A DNA stretch of 64,000 nucleotides from Alphaproteobacteria bacterium UBA6324 (GTDB lineage Bacteria > Pseudomonadota > Alphaproteobacteria > CAAGCB01 > CAG-977), in NCBI GenBank assembly GCA_002439085.1, contig DJSW01000009.1, positions 52,292 to 116,291 on the forward strand, read 5' to 3'. Every line of letters starts with the position of its first letter. Within the stretch, counting starts at the first letter, position 1. Below, one piece after another: positions 1 to 8,210 of this stretch. The notes under the pieces were generated by a model. That model did not search any database. It saw nothing but the letters and a program-made list of their open reading frames with translations, and was not told the origin of the DNA. The position numbers were made by a program, and so were the translations under genes.

Positions 1-6
1 AAACAG

Positions 7-615
7 TTGGATATCGCAACGATGGAAAAAGCGGTGCAAGGCGTGTACGACATCGCCCACCCCGTCCGGCTGCGCATTTTGGAATTTCTGGACGTCAACG
101 GCGCGTCGTCGGTGTCGGCGATCGCGGACGGCATCGGTGAAGACCGGCTGACCGTGTCGCAAAGCTTGAAAAAAATGCGCGACGCGGAATTGGTGAAAAC
201 GCGGCGCAAGGGCGTGTTCATCTATTATGAATTGAACGGCGATTATCCCGCCGGTCTGTTCGTGTGCGCGCGCAAGCTGTACGGGTATATGACGGACGAT
301 TTTTCGTATTTGATCGACGGATGCAAAAAAATTCTGCCGCGTGATTTTACGACGATGACCGCCAACCACATCAAACTGTTCGCCCATATCGACAAAATGC
401 GGATTCTGGAATGCCTGACACTGTTCGGAGAATGTTGCGTTTCCGACATCGTCGAAAAGACGGGCATTGATCAAATCAAAGTGTCGCAGTATTTGAAACG
501 GATGCGCGACAACGGATTCGTCACGGCGCGCAGGGACGGACGGTTTGTTTTTTACAATATCACGGACGGCATTCACAAAACGGTCGTCAAGTGTCTGCAC
601 CGTCATTTCAGCTAA
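7..615 (+). CDS. Tandem double ArsR-type winged-helix transcriptional regulator
   Basis: The protein carries two ArsR-like winged-helix domains in one chain. The first covers about residues 14-76 (HPVRLRILEFLD, then VSQSLKKMRDAELV and a basic wing ending in YYEL). The second covers about residues 119-186 (DKMRILECLTLFG, VSQYLKRMRDNGFV, GRFVFYNI). The two halves are clearly similar, which indicates an internal duplication. ArsR proteins are normally about 100 residues and dimerise to bind DNA, so a single chain of this kind could act as a built-in dimer. No CxC metal-binding motif is seen in the recognition helix, so the effector is unknown. The frame is open to the window edge: TTG at 7 and ATG at 22 are both possible starts, and the true start could lie outside. 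Confidence 0.8.
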   Translation: MDIATMEKAVQGVYDIAHPVRLRILEFLDVNGASSVSAIADGIGEDRLTVSQSLKKMRDAELVKTRRKGVFIYYELNGDYPAGLFVCARKLYGYMTDDFSYLIDGCKKILPRDFTTMTANHIKLFAHIDKMRILECLTLFGECCVSDIVEKTGIDQIKVSQYLKRMRDNGFVTARRDGRFVFYNITDGIHKTVVKCLHRHFS

Positions 616-627
616 CCTTTTTCCGGC

Positions 628-655
628 TTGTTTCGCGGCGGTTTCGGGCTATAAT
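628..655 (+). promoter_or_regulatory. Sigma70-type promoter for the 695 gene
   Basis: TTGTTT at 628-633 and a perfect TATAAT at 650-655 are separated by 16 bp. They lie 40 bp upstream of the membrane protein gene and just after the ArsR stop codon, so that gene probably has its own promoter. Confidence 0.55.
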
Positions 656-694
656 GCGGCTGTCTTTTGATTTTTTTATGAAAGGATTTGCGAT

Positions 695-1573
695 ATGGCC
701 ACGACAACGACGGGCGAGGAGTACAAGCTGCTGCATTCCACGCCGAAACTGGTGAAAATGGCGAAACTGTTTTCCCTGATCTGGATTCTGGCGGTGACGG
801 TTCCCGCGCTTTATTTCGTTTCCGAATACGCGCAAAGCTTGAAAGAATACGCGGTCGTTCGGGCGGTCGGCGAAGCGAACGGCGTTCTGAGCGAGCAGTA
901 CGACGCTTTTTCCGGCAAAGTGCTGAAAAGCGTTGACGTGAGCAAATACACCGCGAAAATCAAAGTGCCGGAGGTCAAGCTGGACAAGCAGGCGGCGCAA
1001 ATTGAAAAAACGACCAAAAAGACCAAGGACATCGCGTCCAAACTGGCCAAGCTGGGCGTCAAAGAGGCCGCCAAGGTCGAAAATTCGGCCGATATGCTGC
1101 AAAAACAGGTGGATAAGGTCAACAAACAGCTGAAAACGGCGACGGACGATTTGAAAACCGCTTTGAACAAAAGCGTGCAGGACGGGTTGAAAAAGGAAAT
1201 CGCGTCGCTGGCGGAAACGCAAATTCAAAAACAGCTGGCGCTGAGCGATTCGTCGTATAAAAAGCTGTCGGCCGGCAAATACGGTTTGACATCCGAATCC
1301 GGCCGCGCGGCGACCGCGACGATTTACAGGGAATTGGCGAAAAACAAAAAAGGCGTGTTTGCCGATGTCGTCAAAACCGTCGATAAAAACTTTCGTTACG
1401 GGTACTGGACGGTTTTGGCGTTGGTGCTGATCGTGTCCCTGATCCCGCCGTTCATCGTGACGAAGCTGGCAAAGAAATTTTCGGCGTTCTACACCCAATG
1501 CCCGTATTGCCAGAAGGTCTTCGTTTCCAAGAAAAACGCCTTTAACATCTTGAAAGTGTTGAAATTCTGGTAA
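695..1573 (+). CDS. Hypothetical coiled-coil membrane protein with C-terminal CxxC
   Basis: Family not recognised. The 292-residue protein has a transmembrane helix at about residues 24-44, a long Lys/Glu/Ala-rich helical region (about 50-225) consistent with a coiled coil, and a second transmembrane helix at about 235-256. A short tail follows with CPYC at 269-272, like half of a zinc ribbon. The two helices would place the coiled coil on one side of the membrane and both ends on the other. ATG at 695 follows an AAAGGA ribosome binding site at 681. The gene has its own promoter upstream and a strong hairpin terminator downstream, so it is likely monocistronic. Confidence 0.75.
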   Translation: MATTTTGEEYKLLHSTPKLVKMAKLFSLIWILAVTVPALYFVSEYAQSLKEYAVVRAVGEANGVLSEQYDAFSGKVLKSVDVSKYTAKIKVPEVKLDKQAAQIEKTTKKTKDIASKLAKLGVKEAAKVENSADMLQKQVDKVNKQLKTATDDLKTALNKSVQDGLKKEIASLAETQIQKQLALSDSSYKKLSAGKYGLTSESGRAATATIYRELAKNKKGVFADVVKTVDKNFRYGYWTVLALVLIVSLIPPFIVTKLAKKFSAFYTQCPYCQKVFVSKKNAFNILKVLKFW

Positions 1574-1672
1574 TGACGTTGGGCAAACGTCGGACACCTG
1601 TGCCAACGCGTCAAAAAACAGCATTGTCGCCAAAGGCGTGAAAAGCGAATCGGTGAAAAGAAACGGACAAAG

Positions 1673-1702
1673 AAAAACGGGACTGTTTCCAGTCCCGTTT
1701 TT
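1673..1702. terminator. Bidirectional intrinsic terminator
   Basis: A perfect 13-bp stem (1673-1685 with 1690-1702) has a 4-nt loop, with an A-run on one side and a T-run on the other. It sits between the convergent 695 gene and ldhA and can serve both. Confidence 0.85.
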
Positions 1703-1723
1703 CCGTTTCCGATGAATTAAAAA

Positions 1724-2755
1724 TTACTTGTTGAGGACGGAGTTGATCGTCTTTCCGTTCAGGAACGAAACAATGCTGTCGTCCGCCGTTTTCAAAATAC
1801 GGTGCACGGCGTCAATCGAATTGAATGCGACGTGCGGCGTAATGATCACGTTCTTTAATTGAAGCATACGCAAATTTATCAAAGAACGCAACAGTGTATC
1901 TGATTCATGACGCTCGATTGCGGATAAATACAGGTCGTCGTGGATCAAAGGCGATTCGTATTCCAACACATCCAGCCCCGCGCCGTACACTTTTCCGCTC
2001 GACAACGCTTTGTACAACGCTTCGGTGTCGATCAATTCGCCGCGGGCGGTGTTGATGACGACGACGCCTTGTTTCATTTTCGCAAATGCCGAGTCGTCCA
2101 ACAGGTGGTAGTTTTCCTTGGTCAGCGGGCAATGCAGGGTGATGATGTCCGATTGCGTCAGCAATTCGTCCAACGAAACGTATTTGAAACCGTATTCGGC
2201 GGCGAATTTTTCGTTGGGATACGGGTCGAACGCCAGCAGGGTCATGTCAAAGCTTTTGGCGATTTTGGCGACATAGCGGCCGATCGCGCCCGTGCCGATG
2301 ATGCCGATCGTGCGGCCGCGCAGATCGAATCCCAGATAACGATCGGTGCTGACATGGCTTTCCTGAACGGCGCGGAAAGAACGGCTGATTTTGCGGGTCA
2401 CGTCAATCAACAGGCCGAACGTGTATTCCGCAACCGTCGAATCGCCGTAACCGGGGACGTTCGTGACTTCGATGCCGTGTTCGCGGCAATAAGCCAGATC
2501 GACGTTGTTGAAACCCGTCGAACGCAAAGCGACCAGCTTCAGGTTCGGGAATTGGGACAAAACGCGCGCGCCGACATCAACGGCGTGGACGAACACGGAA
2601 ATAACGTCCGCGTCGGCGACGGTTTTCAATTCGTCCTCGGTCAGGTCGGACGGGCTTTTTTCCATGAAAACGATTTGCGCGTCAACCGGCAGGGGATTCT
2701 TTTTGTAATAATCGCGGGCGATTTCCGAAACATTGAAGTAAACGATTTTTGTCAT
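1724..2755 (-). CDS. ldhA: NAD-dependent D-lactate dehydrogenase (D-2-hydroxyacid dehydrogenase family)
   Basis: The enzyme would reduce pyruvate to D-lactate with NADH in the cytoplasm during fermentation. The sequence shows the full D-2-hydroxyacid dehydrogenase architecture in 343 residues: an N-terminal catalytic lobe, a Rossmann motif GTGAIG at 154-159, the NTARGELID segment with the catalytic Arg, a downstream Glu in the GLDVLEYES segment, and the catalytic His in ITPHVAFNS. The long insertion after GLDVLEYES is typical of LdhA-type enzymes rather than of phosphoglycerate dehydrogenases. ATG at 2755 follows AAGGAG. The gene stands alone between a terminator and alaA. Substrate preference within the family cannot be read directly, so pyruvate is an inference. 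Confidence 0.88.
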   Translation of the reverse strand: MTKIVYFNVSEIARDYYKKNPLPVDAQIVFMEKSPSDLTEDELKTVADADVISVFVHAVDVGARVLSQFPNLKLVALRSTGFNNVDLAYCREHGIEVTNVPGYGDSTVAEYTFGLLIDVTRKISRSFRAVQESHVSTDRYLGFDLRGRTIGIIGTGAIGRYVAKIAKSFDMTLLAFDPYPNEKFAAEYGFKYVSLDELLTQSDIITLHCPLTKENYHLLDDSAFAKMKQGVVVINTARGELIDTEALYKALSSGKVYGAGLDVLEYESPLIHDDLYLSAIERHESDTLLRSLINLRMLQLKNVIITPHVAFNSIDAVHRILKTADDSIVSFLNGKTINSVLNK

Positions 2756-2833
2756 TGAAGCACTCCTTTGAATGTACGCGAATGATATAGCGCGTTTGGC
2801 GGAAAAATCAATAGTCCGTTTGACGATACGCGG

Positions 2834-4051
2834 TCATTCCTGCCGGTATCCCGCCAAAAATTCCTTCAGCCGGAGCAACGCTTTTTCCAAATCGTCCGTG
2901 CGCGGCAGGAAAACGACGCGGAAATGATCCGGTTTGTCCCAGTTGAAACCCGTTCCGTTGACCAGCAGAATCCGTTTTTCCATCAACAGATCCAAAACGA
3001 ATTTCTGGTCGTCGTAAATGTTGAACTTTTCCGTGTCGATTTTAGGGAACATATACAGCGATCCCTTGGCTTTGACGCACGAAATCCCCGGAATGTCGTT
3101 CAGTAGCTTGTGGCACAGGGTGCGCTGTTCGTACAGCCTCCCCCCCGGTTTGACCAGATCGTTGATGCTCTGGTATCCGCCCAGCGCCGTTTGAATCGCG
3201 TATTGCCCCGGAACGTTGGAACACAGCCGCATATTGGCCAGCAGATCCAACCCGTCGATATAGTCTTCGGCCATTTTCTTGTTGCCGCTCAACACCATCC
3301 ACGCGGCGCGGAACCCGCAGGCGCGGTAGTTTTTGGACAATCCGTTGTAGGTGATGCAAAACGTGTCGTGAATCAACGACGCCAGCGACGTGTGCGTTGC
3401 GCCGTCGTACAAAATCTTGTCGTAGATTTCGTCGCAGAAAACGGCCAGCTTGTGCTTTTCGGCGATGGCGGCGATTTTTTCCAGCACTTCCTTAGGGTAA
3501 ACGGCGCCTGTGGGGTTGTTCGGGTTGATGACGACGATGCCCTTTGTCTTGGGCGTGATCTTGCTTTCCAGATCGTCCAGATCGGGATACCATTCGGATT
3601 GTTCGTCGCAAACGTAATGCACGGGTTTGCCGCCCGCCAGACAAATCGCCGCCGTCCACAGCGGATAGTCCGGCGCGGGGACGAGGATTTCGTCGCCGTT
3701 GTCCAAAAACGCTTCCATGCTGAGCAAAATCAGGTCGGAAACCCCGTTGCCCAGATAGATGTCGTTGATTTGGACGCCGTCGATCCCCTTTTGCTGGCAA
3801 TAGTGCATGACGGCCTTTCGCGCGGGAAAGATGCCCTTTGAATCCGAATATCCGTCGGCGAACGGCAGATTTAAAATCACGTCCTTGACGATTTCTTCGG
3901 GCGCGTTCAAATCGAAAACGGCGGGGTTGCCGATGTTCAGTTTCAGAATCTTGTATCCCGCTTCCTCCAGCTGGTTGGCGGCTTTCAGGACGGGGCCGCG
4001 GATTTCGTAGCGCACGCCGTTCAAACGCGATGATTTTTGGAATTCTTTCAT
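2834..4051 (-). CDS. alaA: Alanine aminotransferase AlaA (class I/II PLP aminotransferase)
   Basis: This PLP enzyme transfers an amino group between glutamate and pyruvate to make alanine. At 405 residues it is the same length as E. coli AlaA and shares its signature stretches: IRGPVLK near the N terminus, LKLNIGNPA at about 37, GYSDSKG, VPAPDYPLWTA at about 124, INPNNPTGAVY at about 175, and the PLP lysine K240 in YNGLSKNYR. An in-frame extension is open up to 4342, but ATG at 4051 has a good AAGGAG and matches the family N terminus, so the longer version is rejected. The gene lies just downstream of the FAD dehydrogenase gene on the same strand. Confidence 0.92.
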   Translation of the reverse strand: MKEFQKSSRLNGVRYEIRGPVLKAANQLEEAGYKILKLNIGNPAVFDLNAPEEIVKDVILNLPFADGYSDSKGIFPARKAVMHYCQQKGIDGVQINDIYLGNGVSDLILLSMEAFLDNGDEILVPAPDYPLWTAAICLAGGKPVHYVCDEQSEWYPDLDDLESKITPKTKGIVVINPNNPTGAVYPKEVLEKIAAIAEKHKLAVFCDEIYDKILYDGATHTSLASLIHDTFCITYNGLSKNYRACGFRAAWMVLSGNKKMAEDYIDGLDLLANMRLCSNVPGQYAIQTALGGYQSINDLVKPGGRLYEQRTLCHKLLNDIPGISCVKAKGSLYMFPKIDTEKFNIYDDQKFVLDLLMEKRILLVNGTGFNWDKPDHFRVVFLPRTDDLEKALLRLKEFLAGYRQE

Positions 4052-4113
4052 TGACGAAACTCCTTGGTCGAATTTGCGGGCAGGATACCTCTTTGCGCCG
4101 GCGAAAGCAACCG

Positions 4114-5736
4114 TCATTCGGCGGTGTCGGGTTCGCTTTCGTCCGCCATGATCTTGTAGGCGCATCGCAGCCCGTCCGCGGCGGCCGACATGATCCCGCC
4201 CGCGTATCCCGCCCCTTCGCCGCACGGGTACAGCCCCGCGACGCTGACGCTTTGCAGCGATTCGGGGGAACGCAACATCCGGATCGGGGACGACGTGCGG
4301 GTTTCGGCCGCGGTCAAAATCGCGTCGTGAGCGGAAAAACACCGGATTTTGCGATCCATCTTTTTGAACCCCTCTTTCATCGTTTCGATGACATAGGGGG
4401 GCAGAACGGCGCGCATATCCGCCATTTCCACCCCCGGACGGTACGACGGGTTGACTTCGCCGAATTTGACGGTTTCCCGATCGCGCAGGAAATCAATGAC
4501 GCGCTGGACGGGCGCGCGGAACAAACCGCCGCCGGCGCGGAACGCGTTTTCTTCAATTTGGCGTTGAAATTCCATGCCGGCCAAAGGATGGTCGGAACCG
4601 AAATCGGCGGGCGTCACGTCCACCAGCAGCGCGCTGTTGGCGTTTTCGCCGTCGCGGGCGAACGTGCTCATCCCGTTTGTGACCAGTCGGCCGGCTTCGG
4701 ACGCCGCGGCGACGACCGTCCCCCCCGGACACATACAGAACGTGTAAAGCGACCGGCCGTTGTTCATGTGTACCGCCAGTTTGTAATCGGCGGGCCCCAG
4801 AACGGGGCGGGGTTTGACCATGCCGTATTGGCTTTTGTTGATGAAAGATTGCGGGTGTTCGATGCGCGCGCCGACGGCGAACGGCTTTTGAATCATTTGA
4901 ACGCCGCGTTCGTACAGCATTTCAAACGTGTCGCGCGCGCTGTGCCCGACGGCCAGAACGACGCAATCCGTCGCGATTTCCGCCGTTTCGCCCTGCGCGT
5001 TGACGGTTTTGACGCCGATCAGGCGGCCGTCCCTGATGATCAGGTCGGTCAGACGCGTTTCAAAACGGTATTCGCCGCCCGCCGCCATGATTTTGCGCCG
5101 CAGGTTGCCGACCATGTACCCCAGCTTGTCCGTTCCGATGTGCGGTTTCGCCAGATACAGGATTTCCGCGGGCGCGCCGGCGGCGACGAATTCCTGTAGC
5201 ACTTTGCGCGTCCACGCGTCCTTTTTGATGCCGGTCGTCAGCTTGCCGTCGGAAAAGGTTCCCGCGCCGCCTTCGCCGAACTGGACGTTTGAATTTTCGT
5301 TCAGCTCGCCGATTTTCCACAGCCGGTTGACATCCTTGCGCCGTTTGGAAACGGGTTTGCCGCGTTCCAGCAAAATCGGGTTCGCCCCCGCCTGTGCCAA
5401 AGCCAGACCGGCCATCAATCCGGCGGGACCCGTTCCGACGACGACGGGACGCGGGCGGTTGACGGCGCGCCACACGGGGGACGGCAGCGGTTCCGGTTCG
5501 TTCATGACGACAATGTCCTTGTACGGGCATTCGGCGGCGGCGGCGTTTTCATCGCCGTCCAAAAAAACGTCGAAAACGTACAGCAGGCACAGGTTTTCCT
5601 TTTTGCGGGCGTCAACGGATTTTTTCGCCACGCGCAGGGAAACGATGTTTTTGAAACCGGTCAGTTCCTCGATATAGGGTTTGAAATCGTCGGGAACGGC
5701 TTTGGGTCTGAATTTGACGTTGGATATTCTGATCAC
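4114..5736 (-). CDS. FAD-dependent dehydrogenase (NAD(FAD)-utilizing, COG2509-like)
   Basis: This is a predicted flavoprotein oxidoreductase of 540 residues. It has an N-terminal domain of about 90 residues typical of this family, the FAD dinucleotide motif GTGPAG at 101-106 ending in LLERG, a central substrate domain, and a C-terminal FAD contact segment (YPCGEGAGYAGG) shortly before the end. The substrate is unknown. The start is GTG at 5736, behind AAGGA with 8-nt spacing. It ends 62 bp before alaA on the same strand and may be co-transcribed with it; mscL lies immediately upstream. The family assignment is firm at domain level only. Confidence 0.82.
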   Translation of the reverse strand: MIRISNVKFRPKAVPDDFKPYIEELTGFKNIVSLRVAKKSVDARKKENLCLLYVFDVFLDGDENAAAAECPYKDIVVMNEPEPLPSPVWRAVNRPRPVVVGTGPAGLMAGLALAQAGANPILLERGKPVSKRRKDVNRLWKIGELNENSNVQFGEGGAGTFSDGKLTTGIKKDAWTRKVLQEFVAAGAPAEILYLAKPHIGTDKLGYMVGNLRRKIMAAGGEYRFETRLTDLIIRDGRLIGVKTVNAQGETAEIATDCVVLAVGHSARDTFEMLYERGVQMIQKPFAVGARIEHPQSFINKSQYGMVKPRPVLGPADYKLAVHMNNGRSLYTFCMCPGGTVVAAASEAGRLVTNGMSTFARDGENANSALLVDVTPADFGSDHPLAGMEFQRQIEENAFRAGGGLFRAPVQRVIDFLRDRETVKFGEVNPSYRPGVEMADMRAVLPPYVIETMKEGFKKMDRKIRCFSAHDAILTAAETRTSSPIRMLRSPESLQSVSVAGLYPCGEGAGYAGGIMSAAADGLRCAYKIMADESEPDTAE

Positions 5737-5749
5737 GGCGCGCAGTCCT

Positions 5750-6223
5750 TTAGAGGTTGTTGTTGTTCAAATCGGCGGTGCAATGCGGGCATTTGACGGC
5801 ATGGGCGGGAATGTCCGAACAGCAGAACGGGCAGGTTTTCGTCGCGGGTTCCGCGGCGTCGGCGCTCAGCCGGTCGCGCAGGGTGTTCATCGCCTTGACC
5901 AGCAGAAAAACGGCGAAAGCGACGATCGCGAAGCTGATCACCGCGTTTAAAAAATTTCCGACGTTCAGCGTCACGGCGCCGGCGTTTTGCGCGGCCTGCG
6001 CCGAAACGTAGGGGGCGGCGGGCGTTCCATCCTTTAACACGAAATACAGGTTGGCAAAGTCGATTTTTCCCAAAACCAGCCCCAAGGGCGGCATCAATAT
6101 GTCCTTGACCAGCGAATCCACGATTTTCGTGAACGCCGCGCCGATGATGATGCCGACCGCCATATCCATGACATTGCCGCGCACTGCGAATTTTTTAAAT
6201 TCGGACAAAATGCTTTTAATCAC
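5750..6223 (-). CDS. mscL: Large-conductance mechanosensitive channel with C-terminal zinc ribbon
   Basis: MscL opens under membrane tension to release solutes on hypo-osmotic shock. Residues 1-100 carry the MscL core: the amphipathic N-terminal helix (FKKFAVRGNVMDMAVG), TM1 with GIIIGAAFTKIV, the periplasmic loop, and TM2 (about 80-105). The family's usual C-terminal helix is followed here by a CPFC...CPHC pair at about 134-149 that should form a small zinc ribbon. Similar tails exist in some MscL proteins, so this is a variant rather than a fusion error. Translation starts at GTG 6223 behind a strong AAGGGG. It is upstream of, and 13 bp from, the FAD dehydrogenase gene. Confidence 0.93.
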   Translation of the reverse strand: MIKSILSEFKKFAVRGNVMDMAVGIIIGAAFTKIVDSLVKDILMPPLGLVLGKIDFANLYFVLKDGTPAAPYVSAQAAQNAGAVTLNVGNFLNAVISFAIVAFAVFLLVKAMNTLRDRLSADAAEPATKTCPFCCSDIPAHAVKCPHCTADLNNNNL

Positions 6224-6310
6224 GTTTTTCCCCCCTTGAATCCTTATTGTTTCGGGACACGCTATTTCTACCCCGTAAACTCCGCGCGATCAAGACCGAT
6301 GAAAAACAAT

Positions 6311-6338
6311 TTGCGGTTTCGGGCTGACGCGCTATAGT
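6311..6338 (+). promoter_or_regulatory. Sigma70-type promoter for the TM1266-hydG pair
   Basis: TTGCGG at 6311-6316 and TATAGT at 6333-6338 have 16-bp spacing. They lie about 50 bp upstream of the TM1266-type gene, in the divergent gap with mscL. Confidence 0.5.
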
Positions 6339-6390
6339 GAAACCGTTCTGAGGCCAAAGGTTCGTCCTGCGGTTCAAGAAAGGAAACACA

Positions 6391-6633
6391 ATGGAAACAA
6401 GAGTCGCTTTGATCGGCATCGTTGTCGAAAATCCCGAATCCGTGATGACGCTGAACGCTTTGCTGCACGAATACGGCGCATACATCATCGGACGCATGGG
6501 CATCCCTTATCACAAACGCGGGATCAGCATCATCAGCGTGGCTATGGACGCCCCGCCCGACGTGATCAGCGCGCTGGCCGGAAAGCTGGGAATGCTGGAC
6601 GGCGTTTCGACGAAAACCGTTTATTCAAAATGA
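6391..6633 (+). CDS. TM1266-type iron-only hydrogenase system regulator
   Basis: This 80-residue protein belongs to the small ACT-like family found next to [FeFe]-hydrogenase maturation genes. It begins ETRVALIGIVVENPESV, contains the family motif GRMGIPYHKRGISIISV, and ends with a domain predicted to dimerise. It has no HTH, so the name 'regulator' is conventional. ATG at 6391 follows AAAGGAAA. hydG starts 48 bp after it and both probably share a transcript from the promoter at 6311, tying this protein to H-cluster assembly. Confidence 0.88.
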   Translation: METRVALIGIVVENPESVMTLNALLHEYGAYIIGRMGIPYHKRGISIISVAMDAPPDVISALAGKLGMLDGVSTKTVYSK

Positions 6634-6680
6634 CATGGCTGACGGGCAGGGCGCGTCCCGACCCGAAAGGAGATAAAATA

Positions 6681-8090
6681 ATGTATGATCCCAAATCGTT
6701 AAAAGCGGAAGAGTTCATCAATCACGACGAAATTCTGGCGACGCTGGATTACGCCGAAAAAAACAAGCACAACGCGGCGTTGATCGACCAAATCATCGCA
6801 AAGGCGAAACTGTGGAAAGGACTGACTCATCGCGAGGCGTCCGTTTTGCTGGCCTGTGACCTGCCCGACCGGAACGATCAAATATTCAAGTTGGCGGAAC
6901 AGCTGAAAAAGGATTTTTACGGCAACCGCATCGTTTTGTTCGCGCCGCTTTACCTGTCGAACTATTGCGTGAACGGGTGCGTGTACTGCCCCTATCACGT
7001 TAAAAACAAACACATTCCCCGCAAAAAATTGACGCAGGAACAGATCAAGGCCGAAGTCGTCGCCCTGCAGGACATGGGGCACAAGCGGCTGGCGTTGGAG
7101 GCGGGCGAAGATCCCGTCAACAACCCGATCGAATACATCCTTGAAAGCATCAAGACCATTTATTCGATCAAGCATAAAAACGGCGCGATCCGCCGCGTCA
7201 ACGTCAACATCGCCGCGACGACGGTCGAAAATTACAAAAAGCTGCATGACGCGGGAATCGGCACCTACATCCTGTTTCAGGAAACCTATAACAGGGAATC
7301 TTATGAAAAGCTGCATCCGACGGGACCCAAGCACAATTACGCCTATCACACCGAAGCGATGGATCGCGCGATGCAGGGCGGAATAGACGACGTGGGGCTG
7401 GGCGTTTTGTACGGGTTGGAAAACTACGCCTACGAATTCGCCGGTTTGCTGATGCACGCCGAACATCTGGAGGCCGTCCACGGCGTCGGACCTCACACGA
7501 TTTCCGTGCCGCGCATCTGTCCTGCGGACGACATCGACCCCGCGTCGTTCAAAGACGCCCTGCCGGACGATATCTTCGCCAAAATCATCGCCTGCATCCG
7601 CGTTTCGACGCCCTATACGGGCATGATCATTTCCACCCGCGAAAGCCAGCGGATGCGCGAACGCGCCCTGCATCTGGGCATTTCGCAAATCAGCGGCGCG
7701 TCGTCCACGTCGGTCGGCGGGTACGTTGTGCGCGAAACGGAAACGGCGCAATTCGATCGCGCCGACACCCGCACGCTGGATGAAGTGATCAAATGGCTGA
7801 TGGACATGGGATACATCCCCAGCTTCTGCACCGCGTGCTATCGCGCCGGACGCACGGGCGACCGGTTTATGGATCTGTGCAAATCGAAACAGATTCTGAA
7901 CTGCTGCCACCCGAACGCGCTGATGACCCTGAAAGAATATCTGGAGGATTACGCGTCCCCCGAAACGAAAGCGGTCGGGTACGACCTGATCCGCCGCGAA
8001 TTGGGCAACATTACGAACCCGAAAGTCCGCGCGGTTTGCGAAGACCATTTGGAACACATCGCCGCGGGCGAACGCGATTTCAGATTCTGA
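6681..8090 (+). CDS. hydG: [FeFe] hydrogenase H-cluster radical SAM maturase HydG
   Basis: HydG cleaves tyrosine to make the CO and CN ligands delivered as an Fe(CO)2CN synthon to the [FeFe]-hydrogenase H-cluster. The radical SAM CX3CX2C is present as C96, C100 and C103 (YCVNGCVYC). The C-terminal CX2CX22C that binds the auxiliary cluster is present as C384, C387 and C410. The length (470 residues) matches HydG and is longer than ThiH. ATG at 6681 has AAAGGAG upstream, while the frame's earlier starts lack a good site. The hydA, hydE and hydF partners are not in this window, so they must be elsewhere if the pathway works. Confidence 0.94.
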   Translation: MYDPKSLKAEEFINHDEILATLDYAEKNKHNAALIDQIIAKAKLWKGLTHREASVLLACDLPDRNDQIFKLAEQLKKDFYGNRIVLFAPLYLSNYCVNGCVYCPYHVKNKHIPRKKLTQEQIKAEVVALQDMGHKRLALEAGEDPVNNPIEYILESIKTIYSIKHKNGAIRRVNVNIAATTVENYKKLHDAGIGTYILFQETYNRESYEKLHPTGPKHNYAYHTEAMDRAMQGGIDDVGLGVLYGLENYAYEFAGLLMHAEHLEAVHGVGPHTISVPRICPADDIDPASFKDALPDDIFAKIIACIRVSTPYTGMIISTRESQRMRERALHLGISQISGASSTSVGGYVVRETETAQFDRADTRTLDEVIKWLMDMGYIPSFCTACYRAGRTGDRFMDLCKSKQILNCCHPNALMTLKEYLEDYASPETKAVGYDLIRRELGNITNPKVRAVCEDHLEHIAAGERDFRF

Positions 8091-8104
8091 TCCCGATACC
8101 AAAC

Positions 8105-8137
8105 AAAAAAAGCCTTTCCCGACGAAAGGCTTTTTTT
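8105..8137 (+). terminator. Intrinsic terminator after hydG
   Basis: A perfect 14-bp stem (8105-8118 with 8124-8137) ends in seven T residues, 15 bp after the hydG stop. Confidence 0.88.
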
Positions 8138-8162
8138 GTGCGGGAAAACGCGCGAAAGAAAA

Positions 8163-8190
8163 CCCCCGCCGTTTTTCGTTCCGGCGGGGG
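8163..8190 (-). terminator. Intrinsic terminator for the leftward HExxH gene
   Basis: CCCCCGCCG at 8163-8171 pairs with CGGCGGGGG at 8182-8190. On the minus strand the hairpin is followed by TTTTC then TTTC, 20 bp past the stop codon at 8211. Confidence 0.75.
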
Positions 8191-8210
8191 TGTTCTTTAA
8201 AGGTTGTTGC

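Noticed and set aside
4052..4342. 97-residue N-terminal extension of alaA
   Set aside because: Overlaps the FAD dehydrogenase gene, Arg-rich, and ATG at 4051 has a good ribosome binding site and matches AlaA.
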